Shown here: positions 17,375 to 25,938 of the stretch, piece by piece | How positions within the stretch are numbered: the first letter of the stretch is position 1 | How the letters are laid out: every line of letters begins with the position of its first letter | DNA from: Candidatus Centipeda massiliensis | GTDB lineage: Bacteria; Bacillota; Negativicutes; Selenomonadales; Selenomonadaceae | Length of the DNA: 64,000 nt | Assembly: GCF_900290285.1 (NCBI RefSeq) | Contig: NZ_LT985756.1 | Span: 88,390 to 152,389 of the forward strand | Direction of reading: 5' to 3' | The notes under the pieces: model-generated | What the model saw: the letters and a program-made list of their open reading frames with translations, nothing else | Told to the model about the DNA's origin: nothing | Database searches by the model: none | Translations under genes and position numbers: made by a program

Positions 17375-18604
17375 TTATCTCTCCGGCATCAAAATGATAT
17401 TCACCGGCAGATTGGATGCACCGGGCGGCGAGTACTCGAACTGCACGGGCGACGCACTCGAATATGTGCCGAGATCGGACAGCTCCGTATACTGCGTCAG
17501 GAAGAGCAATCCCTCCTCTCGCGCCTGTGCCACGTTCGGCGGCTCCGGCAGTGTCTGGTCGCCGAAATAGGGACGGGTCGCAGGTGTCTCAAGCATACGC
17601 CGCTGCGCCCCGCTTTCCGCACGCATCGCCCCCGCATACACGCCGCCGAGGGGACTCAGGAAGTAGCGCGTATTCTCGCGTCCCGTCGTCGGGATCTGGA
17701 TCTGATAGAGAATGCCGTAGTTGCCGTAGTTGACAACCGCCGACCCATCCGTCGCGTCAATCCCATGGCGATAGACATCGTGGATGTTGTCACCGATGGG
17801 GAAGTAGACCGCGCCGTCCATCGTCGGACGGTAGACCTTCTGTGATGTAATGACGCGGTTCATACCGCGAAATGTGCCGCGCAGTGCAATCTCATCGCGC
17901 GGCAGAACATGTGCCGTACGCAGAAATGCAAAGGGATCGACATCCGCTCCGTACATGATGACGGAGACGCGCACGGGCACATTCGTGTGGAAATCATAGA
18001 CGCCGTAGGTGAGCTGTCCCGGTGCAAGCACCGCCACATTCATCGCGGGGGTTAGGAGGCGCGGGCGCTCCTTCGTCACATAGATGCGCTCGTTCATCTC
18101 CCGTGTATCGAAATAGCCGATCTGCGTTTCCTTGCCGACGTGCAGATAGTCCGTGCTCGGCGCAGCCGCCGCTCCGCGTGTCACCGTGACCGTCGCAAGA
18201 TCCGCCTCCGTCTCAAGAATGACGGCGACCTTCTTCGGCTGCGGTGTATCGTTCAGATGATAGTAGAGAACGCGTGCATCCCCCGTTACGGTATCGCGGT
18301 AGAGGATCCCTGTCTCCTTGACATACTCCGGACTGTCCGAAAAGAGCAGCGTGCCGCCCGTATCGTAGGACTCCACCGGCCAGCGGTGCATGAGGCGCGA
18401 GGTGCCGGGGGAAAAGATACGGTTGCGTGGCTCCTCCGTCGAGCCAAGAATGCTCGCAACACGGTCACGGATATTCGCCTGTGCCGCTCCGCGCTCACGC
18501 ACAATCGTCGTCCCCGCTCCGCGCTGCGCCGCAGTCCCCGTCCCCGCCGTACAGAGGAGGGCGAGTGTCAGTGCCGCCATTTTTTGAAACAATCCCTTTT
18601 CCAT
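17375..18604 (-). CDS. Secreted protein of unknown function
   Basis: A 409-residue protein with an N-terminal signal peptide (hydrophobic residues 9-22, probable cleavage after GTAA). The mature part is rich in beta-type segments and holds no motif I recognise; repeated phrases such as YVKETGILYRD, FHTNVPVRVSVIMYGADVDP and GNYGILYQIQIPTTG suggest a large all-beta periplasmic or surface protein. It lies 29 bases downstream of a polysaccharide deacetylase in the whiA operon direction, so a cell-envelope role is possible but unproven. I do not recognise the family. Confidence 0.7.
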   Translation of the reverse strand: MEKGLFQKMAALTLALLCTAGTGTAAQRGAGTTIVRERGAAQANIRDRVASILGSTEEPRNRIFSPGTSRLMHRWPVESYDTGGTLLFSDSPEYVKETGILYRDTVTGDARVLYYHLNDTPQPKKVAVILETEADLATVTVTRGAAAAPSTDYLHVGKETQIGYFDTREMNERIYVTKERPRLLTPAMNVAVLAPGQLTYGVYDFHTNVPVRVSVIMYGADVDPFAFLRTAHVLPRDEIALRGTFRGMNRVITSQKVYRPTMDGAVYFPIGDNIHDVYRHGIDATDGSAVVNYGNYGILYQIQIPTTGRENTRYFLSPLGGVYAGAMRAESGAQRRMLETPATRPYFGDQTLPEPPNVAQAREEGLLFLTQYTELSDLGTYSSASPVQFEYSPPGASNLPVNIILMPER

Positions 18605-18633
18605 GCTTTCTCTCTTACATTCCCTTCCATTTC

Positions 18634-19497
18634 TCAGTGTACAGTGTGCATCTTCGCCCGCAGTCCTGCGACTGCCTCACGCAGCCCCTCGGGCAGCTGT
18701 TGGAGCCGTTCGTCCAGCCGCGCGGCGAGATCCGCCTTTAAGAGGCGCAGACGGAATTCCATCAGCCCGAAATGCGGCGGCGGAACATTGACACGGCGCA
18801 GGAGATACGGATTCGTCGTGAGCGTGTTCAACCCCGCCTCTCCTGTCACCGCCGTTAAATACTGCTCCTCCTCCAGCATGGCAACAATGCCGTCGTCATA
18901 AGCGCCGTTCGGATAGGAGAAGCTGTAGATCGTCTTCAGTCCGCGCCACTCAAGCATCAGCTTTGAGAGGCGCAGTTCATCGCGCTGCTGCTCGGGCGAA
19001 AGCGTTGTAAGCGGCAGATGGTTCGCTGTGTGACCGCCGATCTCCATGCCGTGCCGCTCCAGATCAAAGAGGTTGTCCCACGTCAGGTAGCCCGGCTGCC
19101 CGATCTTGTTCGTCACCATATAGAACGCCGCCTTCATTCCGCGCTCCTCAAGCATGGGCAGGACGACACGCCAGTTGTCCTCATATCCGTCATCAAAGGT
19201 GAGGATGATGGGCTTTTCTGGGAGCTGCTGCTTCCCCTTGCGCGCACGTGCGTAGTCCTGCGGTGTAATGGTCGTATACCCCTGTGCCGCAAGATCGTCG
19301 AGCTGTGCGGCAAAGTCCTCGGGCGGCACCACGTACGGCTTTGCATCGGGGGACGGATGCTCCGTCACCATGTGATACTCAAGAATGGGAAATCCCGTCG
19401 GCGGCTCTGCGGTCAGAACCCACGCCGCAAGAGCCATGAGTAGGAGCACGGGTATGGGCAGCCCCTTCGAAAGCAGCCGCACAATTCTTCTGGTCAA
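18634..19497 (-). CDS. Polysaccharide deacetylase (NodB domain), membrane-anchored
   Basis: A 287-residue protein with one N-terminal membrane anchor (about 12-30) and a NodB-type carbohydrate esterase 4 domain. Visible motifs are LEYHMV, LTFDDGYEDN (metal-binding Asp pair, near residue 95), GGHTANHLPLT (metal-binding His residues) and FSYPNGAYDD. Such enzymes remove acetyl groups from cell-wall or surface glycans, outside the cytoplasmic membrane. The ATG overlaps the whiA stop by four bases, so it is co-translated with whiA. The substrate, peptidoglycan or poly-GlcNAc, cannot be decided. Confidence 0.9.
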   Translation of the reverse strand: MTRRIVRLLSKGLPIPVLLLMALAAWVLTAEPPTGFPILEYHMVTEHPSPDAKPYVVPPEDFAAQLDDLAAQGYTTITPQDYARARKGKQQLPEKPIILTFDDGYEDNWRVVLPMLEERGMKAAFYMVTNKIGQPGYLTWDNLFDLERHGMEIGGHTANHLPLTTLSPEQQRDELRLSKLMLEWRGLKTIYSFSYPNGAYDDGIVAMLEEEQYLTAVTGEAGLNTLTTNPYLLRRVNVPPPHFGLMEFRLRLLKADLAARLDERLQQLPEGLREAVAGLRAKMHTVH

Positions 19498-20426
19498 ACT
19501 GATACCTCCTCCGCCGCCGCACGGATCTTCCGCAGGCGATGGCTCATTCCTGACTTACTGATGTGGCAGAGTGCCGCGAGCTCCGCCATGGTGATCTCCG
19601 GATGGGCGCGGCGCATCTCTGCTGTCTCGCGCAGATCCTCCGGCAGAGCTGCGAGCCGCCCTGCCGCCGCAAGGCGCTCGATTGCCGCCAGCTGATCCGC
19701 CGCTGCATCTACGGCACGCTGCAGATTTGCCGTCTCCACGTTGACGAGGCGGTTCACCTGCGCACGCACCTCTTTGAGGTTGCGCGCGACCTCGATCTCC
19801 TCCGCCGCCTCCTCCGCACCGATGAGCGCAAGGAAGTCCATGACCGCATCCCCCTCCTTGAGATAGACGACGTAGGCATCATGCCGGTCGGTCAGCCCCA
19901 CAGGAAAATGCAGACGGCGCAGGAGCGTATGCAGTGTCCGTCCCATCGCCGCACTCTTCGATGTGATTTCGAGATGACAGCTCGCCTCTGGGCGATTGAC
20001 ACTCCCTCCGCCGAGAAACGCGCCGCGCAGATACGCTGCACGACAGCATTTTCGGCGCAGGAGCAGCACATCCGTCCCCGCGCGCAGCGCCTCCCCGCCC
20101 GTGAGGAAGCCGAGCCGCGTGAGGAGCGGTGTGACACTCTCGCCCGCCGCGATATTGACGATGTATTTGCGGCGGCGCAGCTGCGGCGTACGCTCCATCG
20201 CAACCGAGGTCTCAATCGCCGCATCCATCGTGCGCAGAAGGCGGATCACGCGGCGCGCAACGGCAGCGCTCGCCGCCTCAAAGCGCAGCCCAAGCCCATG
20301 CGCGCCGTCCGTCACCATTGAGGCACCCATGCGCAGGAGCGCGGCGAGTTCCGCCGTCTGACAGCATTCGCGATCCGTATCCGTGCGCGAGAGCGCGTTC
20401 TTTACATCCGAGGCAAAGGACGGCAT
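19494..20426 (-). CDS. whiA: WhiA sporulation/cell-division regulator-like protein
   Basis: A 310-residue WhiA protein. The N-terminal LAGLIDADG-homing-endonuclease-like fold shows LRRKCCRAAYLRGAFLGGGS. The C-terminal helix-turn-helix domain reads HPEITMAELAALCHISKSG. In Firmicutes WhiA is nucleoid-associated and influences cell division and metabolism even in non-sporulating species. Gene order rapZ-yvcK-whiA, with one- to two-base gaps, is the conserved arrangement. Length is normal. Confidence 0.95.
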   Translation of the reverse strand: MPSFASDVKNALSRTDTDRECCQTAELAALLRMGASMVTDGAHGLGLRFEAASAAVARRVIRLLRTMDAAIETSVAMERTPQLRRRKYIVNIAAGESVTPLLTRLGFLTGGEALRAGTDVLLLRRKCCRAAYLRGAFLGGGSVNRPEASCHLEITSKSAAMGRTLHTLLRRLHFPVGLTDRHDAYVVYLKEGDAVMDFLALIGAEEAAEEIEVARNLKEVRAQVNRLVNVETANLQRAVDAAADQLAAIERLAAAGRLAALPEDLRETAEMRRAHPEITMAELAALCHISKSGMSHRLRKIRAAAEEVSV

Positions 20427-20427
20427 C

Positions 20428-21723
20428 TCAGCTCACCCGAAAATCGTAGATCATGCGCATGACATTGCGGCTGAGCTTGTCCGGATCATGGCGCACGGCA
20501 TCCGTCTGATTGATGATGTCTGCCGCAACAAAACCAATGCCGAGCGCATTGATCTGTGCCTCGTCCACCAAAACGGGTGCAATCCCCTCTGCCGCATATT
20601 TTTCACGCAGTTCTTCCGAGATCGGCGCATTGTTCACGAGCATAAAGTCGATGGCGCCGCGCCCCCCATGCTTGATGATTGCCTCTGCGTGCATGGACGC
20701 CGTATAGCCGTCCGTCTCACCTGGCTGCGTCATGACGTTGCATATATAGATCTTGAGCGCACGGCTCTTCCGAAGCGCCTCTGCCACCCCATTCACGAGC
20801 AGATTCGGCATAATGCTCGTATAGAGACTGCCGGGACCAAGGACAATCGCATCTGCCGTGTGAATCGCCTCAAGTGCAGCCGGTACTGGCGCAACATCCT
20901 GCGGATAGAGGCGCACACTGCGGATGCGCCCCGGTACCTCTGGGATGTGCGACTCCCCCTCAACGACGGTTCCGTCTTCCAGAATCGCGTCGAGGCGCAC
21001 GGACTCCTTCGACGCGGGGAGCACGCGCCCCTTGACCGCGAGAACCTTCGAGGACTCGCGCAGCGCCGTCTCCATATCGCCCGTTACCTCTGCCATTGCC
21101 GCGAGGAAGAGATTGCCGAAGCTGTGTCCTGCGAGATTGCTGTGTCCCTCGAACCGGTGCTGAAAGAGTTTTTCCATCAGCGGCTCGGTGTCGGCAAGTG
21201 CGACGAGACAGTTGCGCAGATCACCGGGCGGAATGATGCCCAGTTCCTCGCGCAGACGCCCCGAGGAGCCGCCGTCATCCGCGACGGTCACGACCGCCGT
21301 CACATTGCTCGTCAGTTCCTTGATCCCGCGCAGGAGTACGGAGAGTCCGTGCCCGCCGCCGATCACGGTGACCGCAGGACCGCGGCTGAGACGCGTCTTT
21401 TCATACACGAGATCCACCAGACGCGCCGACGTGCCCTCCGGCATCAGCGCCGTTATGACGGAGCGGATGATGTGCCGTGTCGCCACGAGCATGAGCGCCG
21501 CGCCGAGGAGCAGAATGAGTCCGCCTGCAATCGCCGTAAAGCCGTAGTCGTAGCTGCCCTGCCACGTATAGACGAAGCGGAAGATTGCCTCCTCGATGCT
21601 GTCGATGTATTTGTAGTTGAAAATGAGCGCGGCTCCAAGCCCCACCGCGAGCGTCCCGACGGCAAAGACGAAGAGCCATCGCTTGAACCCCATGCCGGGA
21701 TAGAGCCATTTTATGAGGTGCAT
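20428..21723 (-). CDS. yvcK: YvcK/CofD-like gluconeogenesis factor
   Basis: A 431-residue YvcK-family protein. Two N-terminal membrane helices (about 15-35 and 60-80) are followed by the nucleotide-sugar-binding CofD-like domain, with VIGGGHGLSVLLRG near residue 120 and TVADDGGSSGRLREELG. YvcK proteins bind UDP-GlcNAc-type metabolites and affect carbon use and cell shape. The membrane-anchored form is longer than B. subtilis YvcK (317 residues). It lies between rapZ and whiA with two-base or shorter spacing. Confidence 0.93.
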   Translation of the reverse strand: MHLIKWLYPGMGFKRWLFVFAVGTLAVGLGAALIFNYKYIDSIEEAIFRFVYTWQGSYDYGFTAIAGGLILLLGAALMLVATRHIIRSVITALMPEGTSARLVDLVYEKTRLSRGPAVTVIGGGHGLSVLLRGIKELTSNVTAVVTVADDGGSSGRLREELGIIPPGDLRNCLVALADTEPLMEKLFQHRFEGHSNLAGHSFGNLFLAAMAEVTGDMETALRESSKVLAVKGRVLPASKESVRLDAILEDGTVVEGESHIPEVPGRIRSVRLYPQDVAPVPAALEAIHTADAIVLGPGSLYTSIMPNLLVNGVAEALRKSRALKIYICNVMTQPGETDGYTASMHAEAIIKHGGRGAIDFMLVNNAPISEELREKYAAEGIAPVLVDEAQINALGIGFVAADIINQTDAVRHDPDKLSRNVMRMIYDFRVS

Positions 21724-21725
21724 AC

Positions 21726-22637
21726 TCAGCCCTCACTCACATGCTCATGCACTTCGTTCTTCATGAGATCGCGATGTTCGAGGCGCGCTGCATAGCTGCC
21801 TTTGATCCGATCATAGAGATGCTTGGCGATGAAGACGCTGCGGTGCATGCCGCCCGTGCAGCCAATGGCAATGACGAGCTGACTCTTGCCCTCCTTCACG
21901 TACTGCGGCAGGAGGAACGCAATCAGCCCATCAAGCTGCTGCTCAAACTTCTGTGTGACATCCCACGACTCGATGTAGGAGGCGACCTGCGGGACGGTGC
22001 CGCTCTTATTCCTCAGCGAATCAACGTAGAACGGATTCGGCAGGAAGCGCACATCAAAGACGAGGTCGGCATCGAGCGGAATGCCGTACTTAAACCCGAA
22101 CGAGAGGATATTTACGTTCATCTGGACATCTCTGCCGGGTGTATCGTAGTGCTGTCGAATGATGTCGCGCAGCTCGGCTTTGCGCAGGTGCGACGTATCG
22201 ATCAGCTGGGTTGCACGCGCACGGAGCGGGGCAAGCTGCCCGCGCTCACGCGTCACCCCCTCCGAGATCCGCGCCTCGGGAGCGAGCGGATGTGGGCGGC
22301 GGGTCTCCTTGTAGCGGCGTATGATCACGTCGTCGGACGCCTCCACAAAGAGCAGCTCGTAGGATACATCCCCCGCGTCGAGTTCGCTGAGGACGCGGAC
22401 AAAGTCGTCGAAGAACTCGCGGCTGCGCGTATCCACCACAATCGCCGCGCGGCTGATCTGGCCATGCGTCTCACGGCAGAGATCGATGAATTTCGGAATA
22501 AAGACCGGCGGCAGATTGTCCACGCAGAAATAGCCCAGATCCTCCATATAGCGGGCGGCGAGCGATTTCCCGCCGCCCGACAGTCCCGTCACGATCACAG
22601 GGCGGAATTTCTCCGCCGTGCGCTTCGTCTCTCCCAT
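21726..22637 (-). CDS. rapZ: RapZ-family nucleotide-binding protein (RNase adapter)
   Basis: A 303-residue P-loop protein. The Walker A motif GLSGGGKS is at about residues 18-25, followed by MEDLGYFCVDNLPP and, near the C-terminus, AIGCTGGMHRSVFIA, a combination diagnostic of RapZ/YvcJ. In Enterobacteria RapZ guides small-RNA decay that controls GlmS; in Firmicutes (YvcJ) it hydrolyses nucleotides and affects competence. It is the first gene of rapZ-yvcK-whiA-deacetylase-secreted protein, preceded after 11 bases by the HAD phosphatase genes. Confidence 0.95.
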   Translation of the reverse strand: MGETKRTAEKFRPVIVTGLSGGGKSLAARYMEDLGYFCVDNLPPVFIPKFIDLCRETHGQISRAAIVVDTRSREFFDDFVRVLSELDAGDVSYELLFVEASDDVIIRRYKETRRPHPLAPEARISEGVTRERGQLAPLRARATQLIDTSHLRKAELRDIIRQHYDTPGRDVQMNVNILSFGFKYGIPLDADLVFDVRFLPNPFYVDSLRNKSGTVPQVASYIESWDVTQKFEQQLDGLIAFLLPQYVKEGKSQLVIAIGCTGGMHRSVFIAKHLYDRIKGSYAARLEHRDLMKNEVHEHVSEG

Positions 22638-22648
22638 CGCAGATCACC

Positions 22649-23443
22649 TCACAGTACAAATTTCTCAATCGCGAGCGCAATCCCGTTCGCGTCGTTCGAT
22701 GCCGTCACATAGCTTGCGCGCTCCTTCGCCTCCGGCAGCCCATTCTCGGGAACGACGGAGAATGCGCCCATCTCAAGCATCTCATAGTCGTTGTCCGCGT
22801 CGCCCGCCACCATCACCTCATCGAGGCCGAGCCCCATGGCATCCGCGAGCGCCTTTACACCGACCGCCTTGTTCACTCCGGGGGGATTGATATCGACGCT
22901 TGTTCCCGTATTTTGCTGCGGCAGGAGCTGATTGCCGAAGTGCTCCCGTACCGTACGCACATAAGCGTCGATCCCCGCGTCGAGTTCGCGCAGGACGAAC
23001 TGCGGTACGTCCTCTGTATAGCGCAGATAGTCGTCGCCGACTTCGTGTACCACGAACCCTGCCGTTGTGCGGTAGGCAGTAAAATACTCCGCACGGTACT
23101 CCGGCGCGTAGATGTCCAGACCTCTGTACCAATTCACATACCAGCTGCGCTCGTATGCAAAGGTCAGGAACTCCCGCGTGAGTGCAGGGTCAAAATAACG
23201 TGCAAAGACCGGTGCTCCCTCCGCGCGTCCGACGTAGCCGCCGTTGCAGCATACAACAGGTGCATCGGAGGCGAGGAGGCGCGTGAAATAGAGTGCCGAG
23301 CGCAGCATGCGCCCCGTTGCGATTGTCACCGTCACGCCGCGCGCCATGGCGCGTGCGATGATATCCTTCGTGCGCGTCGTGATTTTCTTGTCCGATGTGA
23401 GCAGCGTCCCATCCAGATCGAGCGCGATGAGTTTGATTGCCAT
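22649..23443 (-). CDS. Cof-type HAD-IIB phosphatase (copy 2)
   Basis: A 264-residue HAD-superfamily hydrolase. Motif I DLDGTLL is at residues 9-15, motif II around TIATGRML, and motif IV VAGDADNDYEML near residue 215; the C2-type cap lies between motifs II and III. Cof-type enzymes dephosphorylate small sugar phosphates or cofactors such as FMN and PLP. It is a paralogue of the adjacent upstream gene, four bases away. Substrate unknown. Confidence 0.9.
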   Translation of the reverse strand: MAIKLIALDLDGTLLTSDKKITTRTKDIIARAMARGVTVTIATGRMLRSALYFTRLLASDAPVVCCNGGYVGRAEGAPVFARYFDPALTREFLTFAYERSWYVNWYRGLDIYAPEYRAEYFTAYRTTAGFVVHEVGDDYLRYTEDVPQFVLRELDAGIDAYVRTVREHFGNQLLPQQNTGTSVDINPPGVNKAVGVKALADAMGLGLDEVMVAGDADNDYEMLEMGAFSVVPENGLPEAKERASYVTASNDANGIALAIEKFVL

Positions 23444-23446
23444 GAT

Positions 23447-24283
23447 TCACCCCCTCGCAATCGGCACAGGTGCATCTGCCCCCATGCCGAGTACATAGTG
23501 ATAGATTGCCGCTGCAAGCCCGTTCTCCGTGCAGGTGAGCGTCTCGTAGTCCGTCACCTCTTTGACCTCGGGGAATGCGTTGCCCATTGCAATGCTCTTG
23601 CCCGCCGCCTTCAGCATCGGCAGATCGTTGTAGGCATCGCCGATTGCCATTGTCTCCTCAATGGCGATGCCGAGCTTTGCTGCAAGCGACGTGAGCGCCG
23701 ATGCCTTCGAGACCCCCTTCGGCACGATCTCGATGAGGCAGTCCGCCGAGCGCGTCACATCCACATGGGCACCGAATGCGGCAAGCACAGCCTCCGCACG
23801 CGCAAGCGTCACGGAAAGCTCCTTCGTCACAAGCAGCAGCTTGCAGTTGCCCGCCGCATGAGCAAACAGCCCATCCCAGCCGACCGCCTTGCCCGTAACC
23901 TGCTGCGCCTTCTCGTAGAAGCGCGACTCATCGCACGCCTCTACATAGCGCAGAACCCCGCCGCTGTAGCATTGAATGTACCAGCCGCGCTCCTTGCAGA
24001 ACGCGATGATGTCGCGCGCAAGGGCTGGCTCTATCGTATGCTCTTCGTAGACGCGTCCGCTCGGGCTCTTGATGAGTCCGCCGTTGTACGAGATGATCGG
24101 TACATCCACGCCAAGTGCCTCCGCAATGGGCAGTGCCGCCTCGAACATGCGCCCCGTCGCGATTGTCACCGTGACACCTGCCTCCACTGCACGGCGCCCC
24201 GCCGCGATATTCTCCGCCGATACGACATTGCCGTCCGGCAGCATCGTCCCATCCAAATCCGATACGAACAGTTTTACCGCCAT
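23447..24283 (-). CDS. Cof-type HAD-IIB phosphatase (copy 1)
   Basis: A 278-residue HAD-superfamily hydrolase with DLDGTMLPDG near the N-terminus, TIATGRMFEAALP and MAIGDAYNDLPMLKAAG. It is clearly related to the downstream gene (shared TVTIATGRM and cap pattern), indicating an old tandem duplication. It is the first gene of a leftward unit that may continue into rapZ. A long nested dyad lies upstream, at 24325-24395. Substrate unknown. Confidence 0.9.
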   Translation of the reverse strand: MAVKLFVSDLDGTMLPDGNVVSAENIAAGRRAVEAGVTVTIATGRMFEAALPIAEALGVDVPIISYNGGLIKSPSGRVYEEHTIEPALARDIIAFCKERGWYIQCYSGGVLRYVEACDESRFYEKAQQVTGKAVGWDGLFAHAAGNCKLLLVTKELSVTLARAEAVLAAFGAHVDVTRSADCLIEIVPKGVSKASALTSLAAKLGIAIEETMAIGDAYNDLPMLKAAGKSIAMGNAFPEVKEVTDYETLTCTENGLAAAIYHYVLGMGADAPVPIARG

Positions 24284-24324
24284 TCCATCCCCTCCTGTAT
24301 CCCATTTCTAGGCACTATGATAAA

Positions 24325-24395
24325 TGTTACGGACAAAAGCAAATGCAGTACTCCTAAGCAAACCCTAGTGGAGTACGCAGCGCGCATCCGTAACA
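24325..24395. repeat. Nested inverted repeat between divergent genes
   Basis: The outer arms TGTTACGGA (24325-24333) and TCCGTAACA (24387-24395) are perfect; inside them GTACTCC (about 24348-24354) pairs with GGAGTAC. The roughly 71-base element could fold as a cruciform or, if transcribed leftward, as a leader structure for the HAD genes. No family is recognised. Confidence 0.5.
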
Positions 24396-24424
24396 GTTGC
24401 CATAGCCCCCATTTCCATCAACTG

Positions 24425-24454
24425 CTGACAAAACGCTTTCCCTTATGTTATAAT
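24425..24454 (+). promoter_or_regulatory. Promoter of the 24492 gene group
   Basis: CTGACA (24425-24430), an 18-base spacer and TATAAT (24449-24454), with a TGn extension before the -10. Transcription would start near 24461, about 30 bases before the first ATG. Confidence 0.65.
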
Positions 24455-24491
24455 ACCCCGAAACAACGAGCACACGGAAAGGAGGAGCACG

Positions 24492-24980
24492 ATGCAGAAT
24501 TTACTTCGGAAACTCCTCGTCCTCGTCGGTATGCTCCTCATCCTCGTCGGCATCTTCGGACTCTCCTACACCTACCAAATCGACCACCGCAGTGCGCGCA
24601 GCCTCTCTGCTTATGCACGCATCGACTTTCAAGCATCCTACACGGGCGAGGGACGGCTGGAGGGCGCGACCCTCGCGCTCTGGGACTATCGCTTCGATGA
24701 AGCAAAGCTCCTGCCCGACGTCGTTCTCTATACAGACGGTACCGCATGGGAGATGAAGGCGACGACCAAGTACACGCCGCATCCCGTCCACGATGCACCC
24801 AGCCCCTACAAAAACGAAAATAAATTTTTCGTGGAGCTCCCCCGCGCCAGCCTCCCCACCGTCCGCAAGGCAACAAGCATCCGCGTCCGCTTCTACTACG
24901 ACAACGGACAGACCATTGACCTGCCGCTGAACGAGCCCGATCTTGCCTATTGGCAGCGCGAACTCGGAAAAGGCATCTAA
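24492..24980 (+). CDS. Small membrane-anchored protein of unknown function
   Basis: A 162-residue protein with one N-terminal hydrophobic helix (about residues 7-27) and a roughly 130-residue extracytoplasmic part with no motif I recognise; it reads as a compact beta-rich domain. GGAGGAG precedes the ATG. It begins a rightward group with a NusG-II-domain protein and a Gx transporter, genes that in many Firmicutes travel with flavin-transfer or isoprenoid functions. No function can be assigned. Confidence 0.65.
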   Translation: MQNLLRKLLVLVGMLLILVGIFGLSYTYQIDHRSARSLSAYARIDFQASYTGEGRLEGATLALWDYRFDEAKLLPDVVLYTDGTAWEMKATTKYTPHPVHDAPSPYKNENKFFVELPRASLPTVRKATSIRVRFYYDNGQTIDLPLNEPDLAYWQRELGKGI

Positions 24981-25027
24981 CGTTTATTGTACTGTGATTG
25001 AAAACATTCGTCAAGGCAGGGAACCGT

Positions 25028-25366
25028 ATGAAGAAAAACGACCTCGCTCTCATCGGCACACTTCTCCTCATCTGCGGGATCGGTGCCGTATTTTTTTTCA
25101 CACATACAGAGAACGGTGTGCGTCATGCCATCATCACACAGGACAATGTGCAGATCTATGACATTTCACTCACGGGACACACGGGCACAGAGGAAATCGT
25201 CCTTGCGGACGAGGACGGCACGAACACAATCCGTATCGAGGGGGAAACAATCGCCGTGGTCGACGCCGACTGTCCCGACCATGTCTGCGTAAAGACGGGC
25301 AAGGCGTCGCAAAAGGGCGACGTAATCGCCTGTCTGCCGCACAAGCTGCTGATCGAAGTGAAGTAG
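25028..25366 (+). CDS. NusG domain II-containing exported protein
   Basis: A 112-residue protein with an N-terminal membrane helix and a small NusG-II-like domain marked by DADCPDHVCVKTGKASQKG and CLPHKLLIEVK, including the paired cysteines typical of this family. Despite the name it is not a transcription factor but an extracytoplasmic domain often found near RnfG- or ApbE-type or Gx transporter genes. I choose the ATG at 25028 because GGCAGGGA lies upstream; a TTG at 24998 is the alternative. It ends one base before the Gx transporter gene. Role unknown. Confidence 0.85.
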   Translation: MKKNDLALIGTLLLICGIGAVFFFTHTENGVRHAIITQDNVQIYDISLTGHTGTEEIVLADEDGTNTIRIEGETIAVVDADCPDHVCVKTGKASQKGDVIACLPHKLLIEVK

Positions 25367-25367
25367 T

Positions 25368-25853
25368 ATGCAGCTGCACCGCATGACGCGCATTGCGTTT
25401 CTCACCGCACTTTCGCTCATCCTCTTTGTCCTCGAAGGATTGCTGCCCCTCCCGCTGCCCGTGCCGGGGGCAAAGCTCGGACTTGCTGCCATCATCACGC
25501 TGCTTGCACTATATACACTGCCGATGCACGACGCAGCGCTGATGCTCCTGCTGCGCATCCTGCTCGCCTCCGCGCTTGGCGGCGGCTTCGTGCCGATGCT
25601 CTACAGCCTCGCGGGCGGCGCGGCAAGCTTTGCGGCAATGGCACTGCTGAAAAGACACGGGACACTCTCCATTCTTGGCATCAGCGCGGCGGGCGGCTTC
25701 CTGCACAATATGGCGCAGCTCCTCACCGCTGCCGCCGTGATGCAGACCACGGCACTCTTTTCCTACGCGCCCGTGCTCGGCTGCGTCGGCGTTTTGACCG
25801 GCATCCTGATCGGCGTCACCGCACGATCAATTTTACAGAAAATATCAAGATAA
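25368..25853 (+). CDS. Gx transporter family protein (annotated as heptaprenyl diphosphate synthase component I)
   Basis: A 161-residue integral membrane protein with about five helices and many Gly/Ala residues (PVPGAKLGLA, AGGAASFAAMALLKRHG, AAGGFLHNMAQLL). It matches the Hpre_diP_synt_I/Gx family, now regarded as small ECF-S-like transporters rather than a synthase. It almost always follows a NusG-II-domain gene, as here, with start and stop nearly touching. Substrate unknown; no Rnf, ApbE or prenyl synthase gene is adjacent in this window. Confidence 0.85.
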   Translation: MQLHRMTRIAFLTALSLILFVLEGLLPLPLPVPGAKLGLAAIITLLALYTLPMHDAALMLLLRILLASALGGGFVPMLYSLAGGAASFAAMALLKRHGTLSILGISAAGGFLHNMAQLLTAAAVMQTTALFSYAPVLGCVGVLTGILIGVTARSILQKISR

Positions 25854-25876
25854 ATATTCTCAATTTTATATTTTTG

Positions 25877-25885
25877 TGCTATACT
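25877..25885 (+). promoter_or_regulatory. Extended -10 promoter of fumC
   Basis: TGC followed by TATACT (25880-25885) forms an extended -10; the -35 region is weak. The predicted start, near 25892, leaves about 45 bases before the fumC ATG, which has an ideal AAGGAGG site. Confidence 0.55.
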
Positions 25886-25938
25886 CTTATTAGCAGATTT
25901 TTCTCTCTACTATTACAATTTTAAGGAGGACAATCCAA

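Noticed and set aside
20383-21795. A 470-codon rightward open frame
   Set aside because: Antisense to yvcK, which has all family motifs; no homology signals in the antisense product.
22913-24700. A 595-codon rightward open frame
   Set aside because: It is antisense to two intact HAD phosphatase genes, Arg/His/Cys-rich and without a recognisable domain; an artefact of GC-rich coding sequence on the other strand.
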